This document shows, in pieces, positions 53,245 through 62,043 of a stretch of DNA of 64,000 nt. How positions within the stretch are numbered: position 1 is the stretch's first letter; each line of letters begins with the position of its first letter. Position numbers and translations under genes: made by a program. The notes beneath the pieces were generated by a model, which saw only the letters and a list, made by a program, of their open reading frames with translations, had not been told where the DNA came from and ran no database searches. Origin of the DNA: Bacillus sp. CGMCC 1.16541 (lineage in GTDB: Bacteria > Bacillota > Bacilli > Bacillales > Bacillaceae_H); contig NZ_QFRU01000001.1 in the NCBI RefSeq assembly GCF_003184905.1, positions 1 to 64,000 on the forward strand, read 5' to 3'.

Positions 53245-54649
53245 GCGTTAGCACAAACCTTTGACCAGGCTTTGGAAAAATCTTACCTGGATTGCAAATG
53301 TTATTCGGGTCCCACGCCGTTTTCATTCGCTTCATCATCTCAAGTCCAATGGTACCAAGCTCTAACTCCATAAAAGGTGCTTTCATCGTGCCAATTCCAT
53401 GTTCACCAGATAATGTTCCTCCTAGTTCCACCGCTGCTTTAAAGATGGCTTCCACTGCCTGTTCGACTCGCTTCATTTCCTCGCGATCACGCGCATCGGC
53501 AATAATGTTTGGATGAAGATTTCCATCACCTGCGTGACCAAACACAACAAGGTCGACGTTATACACGTCTCTAATTTCTTTTAATTTTTTAAACATATCT
53601 GGAATTTTACTACGTGGAACTGTTGCATCTTCTGAGATTTTGGTTGGCTTATGTTGCACAATGGCTGGTGATACGAGTTTACGAGCTTGCCATAACTCTG
53701 CTTCTTCTTCTTTCGTTTGAGCGATTCGTACTTCTCTTGCACCTACTTGTTCACACGCTTTTTTTACCGTGTTCATTTCATGTTCAAGAGCAGCTGGATG
53801 TCCATCAATTTCAATGAGCAAAATCGCTTCAATATCAGTCGGTAGTCCACAAGGTTGATAGTTTTCAACAGCGACAACCGATGCTTGATCCATGATCTCC
53901 ATTTTAGAAGGTAAAATGCCTGATGTAAGCACATTTGAAATGGCTCTCCCTGCATCGACTAAATCGTCAAACATCACCATCGCTGTTTTCGTTGCGATTG
54001 GCTTCGGTATAAGACGAAGCGTCGCCTCTGTAATAATTCCAAGCGTGCCTTCTGATCCGACAATTAGTTTCGTTAAATCATAACCCGTTACGTTTTTTAC
54101 TGTTTTTCCACCTGTTCGAATGACGTCTCCTTCAGGTGTAACGACTTCTAATCCGAGGACATAATCTTTTGTGACACCGTATTTCAATCCGCGCGGTCCT
54201 CCTGCATTTTCAGCTAAATTTCCTCCAATCGTAGAAACGTGCGCACTGCTTGGATCAGGTGGATACATCAGTCCATATTGATTGGCTTTTTGGTTAATCC
54301 TAGCTGTAATGACCCCAGGTGATACAATGGCCACTAAATCTTCCTCGTCAATTCGCAACACTTGGTCCCACCGTGACAAATCAAGAACAATTCCCCCTTC
54401 AACAGGAAGAGGACCACCGCTTAACGATGTTCCTCGTCCTCTTGGATATATAGGGATATGATACTCGTTTGCAAGCTTCATAAGCTGCGCGACTTCGCTT
54501 GTTGAAGTCGGCTGCACCACTAAATCAGGCACATATATACCAAACGATGCATCATACGCATAACAATAGCGATCGCCTTCATCTGCTAACACACGGTCTT
54601 CCTCTTGAATAATTGCTTGTACACGTGTGATTAGTTCATTTGAAAGCAT
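53225..54649 (-). CDS. glcD: FAD-linked 2-hydroxy-acid oxidase, GlcD-like
   Basis: About 474 residues from ATG 54649, where AAAGGAGACGAGG stands; the frame is open nine codons upstream. FAD_binding_4 domain (PRGRGTSLSGG, GGNLAENAGGPRGLKYG) and the C-terminal oxidase domain with HAGDGNLHPN and GTLSGEHGIG. Family members oxidise glycolate, D-lactate or D-2-hydroxyglutarate; the adjoining lhgO makes a D-2-hydroxyglutarate role plausible but unproven. Confidence 0.88.
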   Translation of the reverse strand: MLSNELITRVQAIIQEEDRVLADEGDRYCYAYDASFGIYVPDLVVQPTSTSEVAQLMKLANEYHIPIYPRGRGTSLSGGPLPVEGGIVLDLSRWDQVLRIDEEDLVAIVSPGVITARINQKANQYGLMYPPDPSSAHVSTIGGNLAENAGGPRGLKYGVTKDYVLGLEVVTPEGDVIRTGGKTVKNVTGYDLTKLIVGSEGTLGIITEATLRLIPKPIATKTAMVMFDDLVDAGRAISNVLTSGILPSKMEIMDQASVVAVENYQPCGLPTDIEAILLIEIDGHPAALEHEMNTVKKACEQVGAREVRIAQTKEEEAELWQARKLVSPAIVQHKPTKISEDATVPRSKIPDMFKKLKEIRDVYNVDLVVFGHAGDGNLHPNIIADARDREEMKRVEQAVEAIFKAAVELGGTLSGEHGIGTMKAPFMELELGTIGLEMMKRMKTAWDPNNICNPGKIFPKPGQRFVLTHDESCL

Positions 54650-54662
54650 AGCCTCGTCTCCT

Positions 54663-55382
54663 TTATCCGTTTTCACTTACCATCACTCGCTCATCTCCGA
54701 GTTTAATGCGTGCATTCGTTAAATGAATGCGCATGGTCTTTGATGCTCGCTCTGGATCTTGATCTAAAATCGCTTCGTAAATGCGAACGTGCTCTTTGTA
54801 CACTTTCTCTCGCTTTTCTTTTTGCACGTTTTTCTTTAATGAGAACAACAATGCTTTTCGGTTTAATTCGGCTAAGTTTTCAAAAGCTTGCATTAAGAAT
54901 GGATTACTTGCCGCTTTCACAACCGCATAGTGAAACTGAAAATCTGCTTCATGACCAACCGTTGAATAGTTATCAATAGTTGGTTTAAATGAATTGATCG
55001 CATCACGTATCAAATCTAAGTCCTCTTCGTTGCGTCGTTCTGCTGCAAGCTTTGCAGCCTCTGATTCGACAATGGAGCGCATTTCAAGCAAGTCGAAAAT
55101 TTGATCCATCTCAACCATTTCAAACGTAACCGGATCTAGCATCCCAGCAAGTTCCACTCGTTTCACATAGCTTCCTCCGCCTTGTCTTGATTCAATCAAG
55201 CCACTTGCTGCTAATACACTCAGCGCTTCACGAATCGGTGCACGACTAACCCCAAACATTTTGGATAACTCGTGTTCAGAAGGTAGCTTTGATTCTGGTG
55301 GAAATGTTTTATCTTTAATCATTCCCTTTAATTGCTCTAACACTTGACTCGATACCTTTTTTCTCTCAATTGGTGTAAACAT
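54663..55382 (-). CDS. GntR-family (FadR/LldR-type) transcription regulator
   Basis: A 239-residue regulator: winged helix-turn-helix (about 8-75, LPSEHELSKMFGVSRAPIREALSVL, in part) and a C-terminal FCD ligand domain with metal residues spread in EADFQFHYAVVKAA and EHVRIYEAI. FadR-type regulators of this class bind hydroxy or keto acids. It lies inside the operon between glcD and the TRAP permease and probably controls it. Candidate operator at 58426-58436. Confidence 0.87.
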   Translation of the reverse strand: MFTPIERKKVSSQVLEQLKGMIKDKTFPPESKLPSEHELSKMFGVSRAPIREALSVLAASGLIESRQGGGSYVKRVELAGMLDPVTFEMVEMDQIFDLLEMRSIVESEAAKLAAERRNEEDLDLIRDAINSFKPTIDNYSTVGHEADFQFHYAVVKAASNPFLMQAFENLAELNRKALLFSLKKNVQKEKREKVYKEHVRIYEAILDQDPERASKTMRIHLTNARIKLGDERVMVSENG

Positions 55383-55405
55383 TCATTTTCTCCCCTTCCC
55401 CACTG

Positions 55406-57349
55406 TTAAAACGCTTCGTTTGCTGATGAAACTTGTTTCTTTGACTTCACAATGTGACTCGCTAAGAAAATGCCGAGTAATGATACCCCAATGATATCGG
55501 TTACACCACCAGGGTGGATCAATAAAAGTGATGTGACAAAAAAGACAACTCGTTCAACGATTGACAATTTTGTTGAAAAGAAATTGTTAATTGCCACTGC
55601 CATCGCAAACACTCCTAATAGCGCTGTAGCAAACGCTAGTATGACGGCTAGCACCTCGACTGTTTCCCCAGCAGCCGGCTGCATAATCATCACTGGATTG
55701 TAAGCAATCATAAATGGAATAATGAAAGCTGGTAGTGTTAACTTAAGTGCTGTCCATGACGTTTTCATTGCATCCGCTCCCGCTATCCCCGCTGCAGTAT
55801 AGGATGCAAGTGCAACTGGTGGTGTAATGTTTGACATCGCTCCAAACCAGAATACGAAAAAGTGTGCAGCTACTGGATTCACACCTGCTTCTACAAGTGC
55901 TGGTGCTGCTGTAACAGCAACGACAATATAAAGTGCGGTTGACGGTAAGCCCATACTAAGCACAATACACGTAATCATAATGAGAACAAGAAGAACGGCT
56001 AAATTTCCACCTGATAGCGCTAACACGTTATAGGCAATCGCATTTCCAAGACCCGTCATCGTTACCACCGCAATTAAAATACCAATGGATGCGCAAGCGA
56101 TTCCGACTTGAATACCGCCTCTTGCTCCTTCTTCAAGTGCAACAATCATTTTTCTCCATGTAATACGATTCGTTTTATCTAACGTCAGCCAGCTTGCAAT
56201 CATGACAGCGAAAATCCCTGCAAATCCTGCAAATAAAGGTGTTTTACCGGCAAGTAACGTTCCAAAGACGATGATAATTGGTAATAAAAGAATTCCCCGT
56301 TCCTTTAATACCGCCATCACCTTAGGTATATTTTCTTTACTAATCCCCTTTAATCCTTGTTTTTTTGCTTCTAAATCAATGGCAATGATTAGGGAAGCAT
56401 AATATAAAATACTTGGAATAATCGCCGCTAAAATAACGACCGAGAACGGAACACCTAAAAACCCAGCCATAATAAACGCGGCTGCTCCCATAATGGGCGG
56501 CATCACCATTCCACCTGTTGATGCTGCTGCTTCAACCGCTGCAGCAAACCGTGGCTTTAACCCAATGCTTTTCATTAAAGGAATCGTAAATGCACCTGTT
56601 GTCGCAACGTTTGCCACTGCACTTCCGTTTAATGAACCTGTCATCGCACTAGAGATAACCGCTACTTGCGCAGGACCTCCACGTGTTCGACCGGCAATGG
56701 CCATCGCTAAATCATTAAATAATTTTGATGCACCACTTGCATTTAAAAATGCACCAAACAAAATAAAAATAATGATATAGGTCGATGCAATGGAAAGAGT
56801 GATACCAAAGATCCCTTCTGTTGTCATGTACATGCGATATAAAAATCGTTCAATGGAAAAGCCAGCATGTCCAAACAATCCCGGAAAATATGGCCCAAAC
56901 AATGCATAAACCATTGCAGACGCAGCTAGAAGCGGAATAAACAACCCAATGGTACGACGTCCTGCTTCTAACAGCATTAAAATCAAAATCACTGCGAATA
57001 CATAGTCTGTACTAACTGCAACCGATCCACGTTCAACGTGAATCGTCGTATATTGAAAATAAATATACACAGAACCCGCAATGGATAATAGAGCAAACAA
57101 ATAATCAGTGACTCCAACACCTTTTGAAACGGACTTTTTACGTGCTGGATAGAGTAAATACGTGAGGACGAGTAAAAAGCCTAAGAAGATAATGTTTCGG
57201 TAGATTTCTTGAATGTTCATCAGTCCGTTTACTGAGACGGTAAAAAGGGATAACACAACAGCAATGCTAATCGCAAGTATTTTTGACATGCCCGTGAGTG
57301 TTCGAGTCGGACTAATTGGCTCTATTTCTACTTGTTTCGGTTCGTTCAT
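55406..57349 (-). CDS. TRAP transporter fused permease (DctQM type)
   Basis: About 647 residues from ATG 57349; an earlier in-frame ATG (57358) touches the ribosome site GGAAGGAG. Around 16-18 membrane segments: four N-terminal ones of the DctQ-like part, then the DctM-like domain with GAMTGSLNGSAVANVATTG (in part), FWFGAMSNITPPVALASYTAAG. It imports an organic acid using a sodium gradient, fed by the TAXI binding protein next to it. Confidence 0.9.
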   Translation of the reverse strand: MNEPKQVEIEPISPTRTLTGMSKILAISIAVVLSLFTVSVNGLMNIQEIYRNIIFLGFLLVLTYLLYPARKKSVSKGVGVTDYLFALLSIAGSVYIYFQYTTIHVERGSVAVSTDYVFAVILILMLLEAGRRTIGLFIPLLAASAMVYALFGPYFPGLFGHAGFSIERFLYRMYMTTEGIFGITLSIASTYIIIFILFGAFLNASGASKLFNDLAMAIAGRTRGGPAQVAVISSAMTGSLNGSAVANVATTGAFTIPLMKSIGLKPRFAAAVEAAASTGGMVMPPIMGAAAFIMAGFLGVPFSVVILAAIIPSILYYASLIIAIDLEAKKQGLKGISKENIPKVMAVLKERGILLLPIIIVFGTLLAGKTPLFAGFAGIFAVMIASWLTLDKTNRITWRKMIVALEEGARGGIQVGIACASIGILIAVVTMTGLGNAIAYNVLALSGGNLAVLLVLIMITCIVLSMGLPSTALYIVVAVTAAPALVEAGVNPVAAHFFVFWFGAMSNITPPVALASYTAAGIAGADAMKTSWTALKLTLPAFIIPFMIAYNPVMIMQPAAGETVEVLAVILAFATALLGVFAMAVAINNFFSTKLSIVERVVFFVTSLLLIHPGGVTDIIGVSLLGIFLASHIVKSKKQVSSANEAF

Positions 57350-57365
57350 CAGTTTCATCTCCTTC

Positions 57366-58382
57366 CTATTTAACTTCTGGTGGCACTAACTCTTCAGGAA
57401 TATCAAGTCCAGCTTCTTTAAAGTATTTATACGCGCCCTCATGAAGTGGAACCGATAGTCCGTCTAATGCCGTTTCAAGCTTAATGTTATGAGCTGATTT
57501 ATGTACTTCATATACTTTGTCTAAGTTTTCATACATCGCTTTTGTTAACTTATAAATAATCTCAGCATCAATTTCTTTTGATGTTGCAAGTAAGTTAGGT
57601 TGTGCGATTGTTTGAATATCGTGATCTACTTTTGGATACGTACCAGCTGGAATCGTAAAACGGTACCAACTATTTGATACGCTGTTAATAGCTTCTAGTT
57701 GTTCATCTGTCACGTCTAAAACCGATGCTTTCACATTACTTGCATACATATCGGTAATCGCGCCAACTGGAACACCCGCTGGAAGTGATCCACCGTCTAA
57801 ACGACCGTCACGCATCGCCGAAATCGTATCATCGTACCCTAAATATTCAGGTGTAATGTTTTTCTTCGTTAACCTTAACCCTTCCATCATCACAAGTGTT
57901 GACGCTTCTGTTCCACTTGCTTGTGGGCCCACTGAAAACGAATGTCCTTCAATGTCTGAAATGGTCCCTGTGTCTTTTTTGTTATTCATTAAGACAAAAT
58001 GTTCCACATTTGGCCAAAGCATTGAAATGGTACGCAAATCTTTGTACGGTTTTCCTTCGAATGCTCCTTGTCCCTCATACGCTTGGGAGGTAATTAGTCC
58101 TTGTAAAATGGCCACTTGTGCTTCATCGTTGTTTAATAGATGAATATTTTCAATGGAACCTGCTGAAGATTGACCGTTTGCTTTAATGCCTTCATCGTAT
58201 AAAAGCTCTGTCCAGACGTTACCTAATCCAACTCCAATAGGATAATACGTTCCCCCTGTCGAAGCAGTTGCTACACTGATAAAGGTACGCTTTGAGCCAT
58301 TTGCGACTCCCATGCTACATGCAGTGGTCAACAATAATGTCGATACTAGTACGAGCAATCCTACTAATCGTTTTGTCTTCAT
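57366..58382 (-). CDS. TAXI-family TRAP solute-binding lipoprotein
   Basis: A 338-residue protein. Lipobox LLTTAC (Cys22). The TAXI signature is ISVATASTGGTYYPIGVGLG, and FSVGPQASGTEAS and RDGRLDGGSLPAGVP follow. It captures the substrate outside the membrane for the fused permease. TAXI proteins are often tied to dicarboxylates such as glutamate or 2-oxoglutarate, which fits a hydroxyglutarate substrate. First gene of the operon. Confidence 0.9.
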   Translation of the reverse strand: MKTKRLVGLLVLVSTLLLTTACSMGVANGSKRTFISVATASTGGTYYPIGVGLGNVWTELLYDEGIKANGQSSAGSIENIHLLNNDEAQVAILQGLITSQAYEGQGAFEGKPYKDLRTISMLWPNVEHFVLMNNKKDTGTISDIEGHSFSVGPQASGTEASTLVMMEGLRLTKKNITPEYLGYDDTISAMRDGRLDGGSLPAGVPVGAITDMYASNVKASVLDVTDEQLEAINSVSNSWYRFTIPAGTYPKVDHDIQTIAQPNLLATSKEIDAEIIYKLTKAMYENLDKVYEVHKSAHNIKLETALDGLSVPLHEGAYKYFKEAGLDIPEELVPPEVK

Positions 58383-58403
58383 TTTATTCCCCCTCTCCGT
58401 TTA

Positions 58404-58417
58404 TGTAAGCGCTTTAA
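58404..58417. promoter_or_regulatory. cre-like site (CcpA) before the TRAP operon
   Basis: TGTAAGCGCTTTAA matches the cre consensus TGWAARCGYTWNCW at 13 of 14 positions. Located 22 bp before the TAXI gene start, in a place to repress. Confidence 0.6.
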
Positions 58418-58425
58418 ATATATAA

Positions 58426-58436
58426 TTGTATTACAA
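58426..58436. promoter_or_regulatory. Candidate GntR/FadR operator
   Basis: TTGTATTACAA is a palindrome around one base (TTGTA-T-TACAA), nine bases upstream of the cre-like site. Its position before an operon that encodes a FadR-type regulator suggests an autoregulatory site. Confidence 0.4.
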
Positions 58437-58547
58437 GTATACATGAGACCTGTTTATTTTTAAACAAATATTCTAAATTTTTTACAAATTAATAGATTTT
58501 TCCTGTTTTCTCGCTACAATTTTAAAAAAAGTAGTAGAAAAATAAAA

Positions 58548-58575
58548 CAGCTCATCTGATATCATTCATGAGCTG
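58548..58575 (-). terminator. Terminator of the glycan operon
   Basis: CAGCTCAT pairs with ATGAGCTG; TTTTATTTTTC follows on the minus strand. It overlaps the last codons of the gene at 58566. Confidence 0.8.
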
Positions 58576-59513
58576 CTTTGGTGACCTTTTTTTATTTTTT
58601 CATAAATGGTTTGTGCGTGTAGGAGTTGCTCCTCTACTGTTATTAATCCATTCTTTGTTGTTAAAAATGCTTGAACTTGTTTAAAAAGACCTGGTTTGAA
58701 TGTCACGTCGTCGGTTCCTTGAAGTGGGACTTCTTGTAATTGAAACGAACCGTGCTCCATTTTATACAGTTTTTCAAGTGGTTGAAGAATAAACGTGTAA
58801 TCATCTGTCATTACTTCAACTCCCCACCGTCCTGGGGCTTTCCAATTCGCGTGATAACTAAACAATACGGCTTTTTCCGTTACCCCTGCTCCTGAGAAAA
58901 TTGCACCATCGGGATGCCATGGTAATGCATCTGATGTAAACGCATGAAAAGACGTTGGCTGTCCTGCTAAATAAAATGCTAAATCAATCACATGAGATGA
59001 GTTTGCAAATAGCCAATTGCTCTTCAATTCATCCGAGTTGTGAAGTTGCTCAATTCGCTTGCTTAATTCAGTGAATGTAAAGTGAATTGACTTAATTGGA
59101 TTATCTTCCGTTATGAACGTTTGCAACGTCTGAACAGAATCATAGAATCGACGGTTATAGCCAATCCAAACACCCGCTTTTACTGAGTTCGCTGCTTGTT
59201 GGAGATCTTGTAACTCCGCTTCATTCATCGCGCCTGGCTTTTCTATTAATACTTCCTTCATTCCGTGCGCTAACAATATCTTTGTGACGTCTTTTAAATA
59301 CGCTACATCAATGGCAACAATAGCTTTTTTATAATGGTTATTCTGTAAGAGTGATGGTAACTCGCCAAAATATGCTTTTTTTTCTGTATTCTTTTCAAAC
59401 TGTAAAGCCGTATTTTCGCTGCGTGTGAACACATCAAATGATACGTTCAAGCTTTTTAATACGCTTGCATACGCTATTCCCATACTTCCTGCTCCGACTA
59501 GAAGAATCCCCAC
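58566..59513 (-). CDS. Gfo/Idh/MocA-family NAD(P)-dependent dehydrogenase (copy B)
   Basis: A 315-residue sugar or cyclitol dehydrogenase. The Rossmann motif GAGSMG (7-12) and the catalytic EKPGAMNEAEL near residue 90 are intact; a later NSSHVIDLAFYL is the substrate-site histidine region. It ends the surface-glycan operon, 14 bp after a GT-like gene. It probably makes a keto or amino-sugar precursor. It is a paralogue of the gene at 61005, but not close. Confidence 0.85.
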   Translation of the reverse strand: MGILLVGAGSMGIAYASVLKSLNVSFDVFTRSENTALQFEKNTEKKAYFGELPSLLQNNHYKKAIVAIDVAYLKDVTKILLAHGMKEVLIEKPGAMNEAELQDLQQAANSVKAGVWIGYNRRFYDSVQTLQTFITEDNPIKSIHFTFTELSKRIEQLHNSDELKSNWLFANSSHVIDLAFYLAGQPTSFHAFTSDALPWHPDGAIFSGAGVTEKAVLFSYHANWKAPGRWGVEVMTDDYTFILQPLEKLYKMEHGSFQLQEVPLQGTDDVTFKPGLFKQVQAFLTTKNGLITVEEQLLHAQTIYEKIKKGHQSSS

Positions 59514-59527
59514 CTTTTCATCTCCCT

Positions 59528-60988
59528 TTACTTCGATAAAATATCTTCAATATGCTTTTTCACTAATAAAGGAGCGTCATCCACCGTTAAAATGGTCTGT
59601 TCAATAAATTTTCTTCCTCGTTCCTTTAGCTCCTCGACGTACTCATTACTGGCCACTATTTTCTTTACGACCTCTTTCATTTGTGTGTCATTCTTAATTC
59701 GTTCTCCAGCTCGCGTTTTAACAAAAAACGCCATACTATCGTTGCTGTTTAATACGTGATGGTACGGTATAGATGGCTGTAAAATCAGAAGTGGCTTCCC
59801 TAACAATACGGCTTCAAACCCTGTTGTCGAAGCAACTGTCATGACGCAATCACTGTAATGTAAAGCGGTATATAAAGGGTAATCACTTTTCAATATCCGT
59901 ACATTTTTTTCATCTTTAATTAGCGAATAGTCATGTCGGTCACTACGATGTTTTTTTATAATGAATGTGACAGGTAAAAGAGTGGAAACATTTTTCACCC
60001 ACTGCTCAATCTTTCGGTTTGCTTGTGGCAATGGCTGGGTGGTAAACGTAATGATCCGATGATTAGTTGGGATGTTTAATGTGCGGTAGAACATCGCCTT
60101 TGTACATGTTGGTTTTGCTTGTTGATAATAAAAGTAAAGGTTTCCAGTTTCCACAATCATGTTTTCTTTTATGTTTCGTTCTAGTAACCATTGTTTTTGA
60201 AACGGACCCCACGCAAAATAATAATTCGCTCGAGCTGGAATAAGTGTCCGATCACCAATCGCGACGAGCGGAATATTCACCAATGTAATCTGATATTTCT
60301 TCGACAGAAGGCTCAACACCGTCCCGTATATACTCGCTTCTGATGACACAACAATCAAAGATGGTTTCGCTCTTAATATTAACTTTTCTAGCACATAAAT
60401 CCATAAAATACTTTTTTTGTACGTTGCAAACAACCATGTTTGAAAGGCTTTCTTTTTAAAATAGTAATGCGTTGAACATTTCGCAAGTTGCTTCTTTAAA
60501 TCTTCTGCAAGTTGCGCTTCTTGTTTTCTCATCTTTTGATTTCCTCGTATGGCGTTTATCTCACTTTGAAGCATGTAATACGACAGGCGAGGTGTAGATT
60601 GAATCAGTTTTTTTTCATACTTGGTTGTATATAAAGTTACGTCATACTCTTTTAAGTGCTCGGACGCAAAACGCTCATAGCCATCAGATAATAATAGCGA
60701 TGTTTTACTTTTCTTTAAAGTCACAGGCTTAATACGCTCAATGGATACTAGTTTTTCTGTGATATCACCCATTGTAAAGAACGAATGCTTTATACGTAGT
60801 TTGTTAATCGTTGCTGTGTCTGAACGATTATAATCAACGAATGATTGAATATGAACAAGAAAGTGTGGAGCTAGACATTGTGCAATCGGTAGTCCGTAGA
60901 GCGTAACATCTGAAAAACATTGAAAAAAATCATAGAGCAACGAATAACGAAGCACATGATTATCATCAGCTTCAATTTCTCCAAACAT
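59528..60988 (-). CDS. GT-B-like surface-polysaccharide protein (copy 1)
   Basis: A 486-residue soluble protein. The middle and end carry GT-B-like features of capsule and glycerophosphate transferases: RANYYFAWGPFQKQWLLERN, FIIKKHRSDRHDY and the nucleotide-site loop ASTTGFEAVLLGKPLLILQP. The N-terminus (LYGLPIAQC) is shared with the copy at 62044. A transferase role in a surface glycan is likely; the donor sugar is unknown. Confidence 0.7.
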   Translation of the reverse strand: MFGEIEADDNHVLRYSLLYDFFQCFSDVTLYGLPIAQCLAPHFLVHIQSFVDYNRSDTATINKLRIKHSFFTMGDITEKLVSIERIKPVTLKKSKTSLLLSDGYERFASEHLKEYDVTLYTTKYEKKLIQSTPRLSYYMLQSEINAIRGNQKMRKQEAQLAEDLKKQLAKCSTHYYFKKKAFQTWLFATYKKSILWIYVLEKLILRAKPSLIVVSSEASIYGTVLSLLSKKYQITLVNIPLVAIGDRTLIPARANYYFAWGPFQKQWLLERNIKENMIVETGNLYFYYQQAKPTCTKAMFYRTLNIPTNHRIITFTTQPLPQANRKIEQWVKNVSTLLPVTFIIKKHRSDRHDYSLIKDEKNVRILKSDYPLYTALHYSDCVMTVASTTGFEAVLLGKPLLILQPSIPYHHVLNSNDSMAFFVKTRAGERIKNDTQMKEVVKKIVASNEYVEELKERGRKFIEQTILTVDDAPLLVKKHIEDILSK

Positions 60989-61004
60989 TAAATTATTCTC
61001 CTTT

Positions 61005-61970
61005 TTAAGTAATTGGACATTCTGTTATTTGTTGATGTAACTGACTTGAGAAAAAGTGGTTTAGTTGACGAATGAAGAGTAAATGTAGCTTCTTGGAGAA
61101 CTCATAGTTTGGAAGGTCACACGTTTGATTTAAGAGAATCGTAGTAGCTAACATAGTTGTCAACTCACTTTGTTTTGGATAATGAATCGAGTTGGTCTTG
61201 ATTTCTCCTGTCCTTAAACATTCAACTTCCACTGTTTCTAATAACGGATAAATTGTCCACACTTCATCTTTAAGATAGATCTTTAGTACGTACGTTTCAC
61301 TTGACGTTTTATGCGAAGAAATAACAAGTTCATTCCCTTTGTCGTTTACAACATTTAATGTACCAAGCACTTCTAAATAGCCATGACGTTTACTTTCAAT
61401 CACTTCTTCTAGTTGATTAATAGTAACGATCATCTCACTACTATTGGTCAGATACGAAAACAAATCTAGTTGATGAATGGAATTACAACCGATGCCAAAT
61501 TGTCGATAATCAACTTTATACGTAATAATTTGTTCACCTATTTTTTCTTTCAGCGTTTGAAAGAACGGAAACGTCCGTAACGGACAATTCACCCAACATC
61601 CTTTGACGTGATGTTCTTCTAAAAGAGTGGACATCTCTTCATAATCACTTTCTTTTTGAAATAAGACCTTCTCGAGAACAATAAATGAAACCACTCGATT
61701 CTTCATTAATTCTTTTGTGACGTGTAACCGAACTTTAGAATTAGTCGCTATAATAGCTAAATCGAGATTAGAAGGAAGAGATTCAATATGCTCCACTAAA
61801 TAACACGTTTTATCTTTTGTCTCACTCTCCTCAAAATAATTTTTCAGCTTATTTAATGCTTCTTGATTCGGATCTACGACATAAATACGAAGTGGTACAT
61901 TCGCTTTTAACAGTCCTTCAAAATGACGGTATCCAATATTCCCTCCACCTATAATACAAACGTTAAACAT
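61005..61970 (-). CDS. Gfo/Idh/MocA-family dehydrogenase (copy A)
   Basis: A 321-residue protein with Rossmann motif IGGGNIGYRHFEGLLK. The usual catalytic EKP is replaced by LEKVLFQ, keeping the lysine but losing the proline. NSIHQLDLFSYL holds the active-site histidine. It lies between two GT-like genes, with a 16-bp gap downstream. The changed motif may reflect an altered substrate or weaker activity. Confidence 0.78.
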   Translation of the reverse strand: MFNVCIIGGGNIGYRHFEGLLKANVPLRIYVVDPNQEALNKLKNYFEESETKDKTCYLVEHIESLPSNLDLAIIATNSKVRLHVTKELMKNRVVSFIVLEKVLFQKESDYEEMSTLLEEHHVKGCWVNCPLRTFPFFQTLKEKIGEQIITYKVDYRQFGIGCNSIHQLDLFSYLTNSSEMIVTINQLEEVIESKRHGYLEVLGTLNVVNDKGNELVISSHKTSSETYVLKIYLKDEVWTIYPLLETVEVECLRTGEIKTNSIHYPKQSELTTMLATTILLNQTCDLPNYEFSKKLHLLFIRQLNHFFSSQLHQQITECPIT

Positions 61971-62043
61971 ATGTCACCTCAATTGTTTTTATCGTCTCTG
62001 TTTCGTCCATACATTTTAAAGTACGTCACACTAGAATAAGTGT

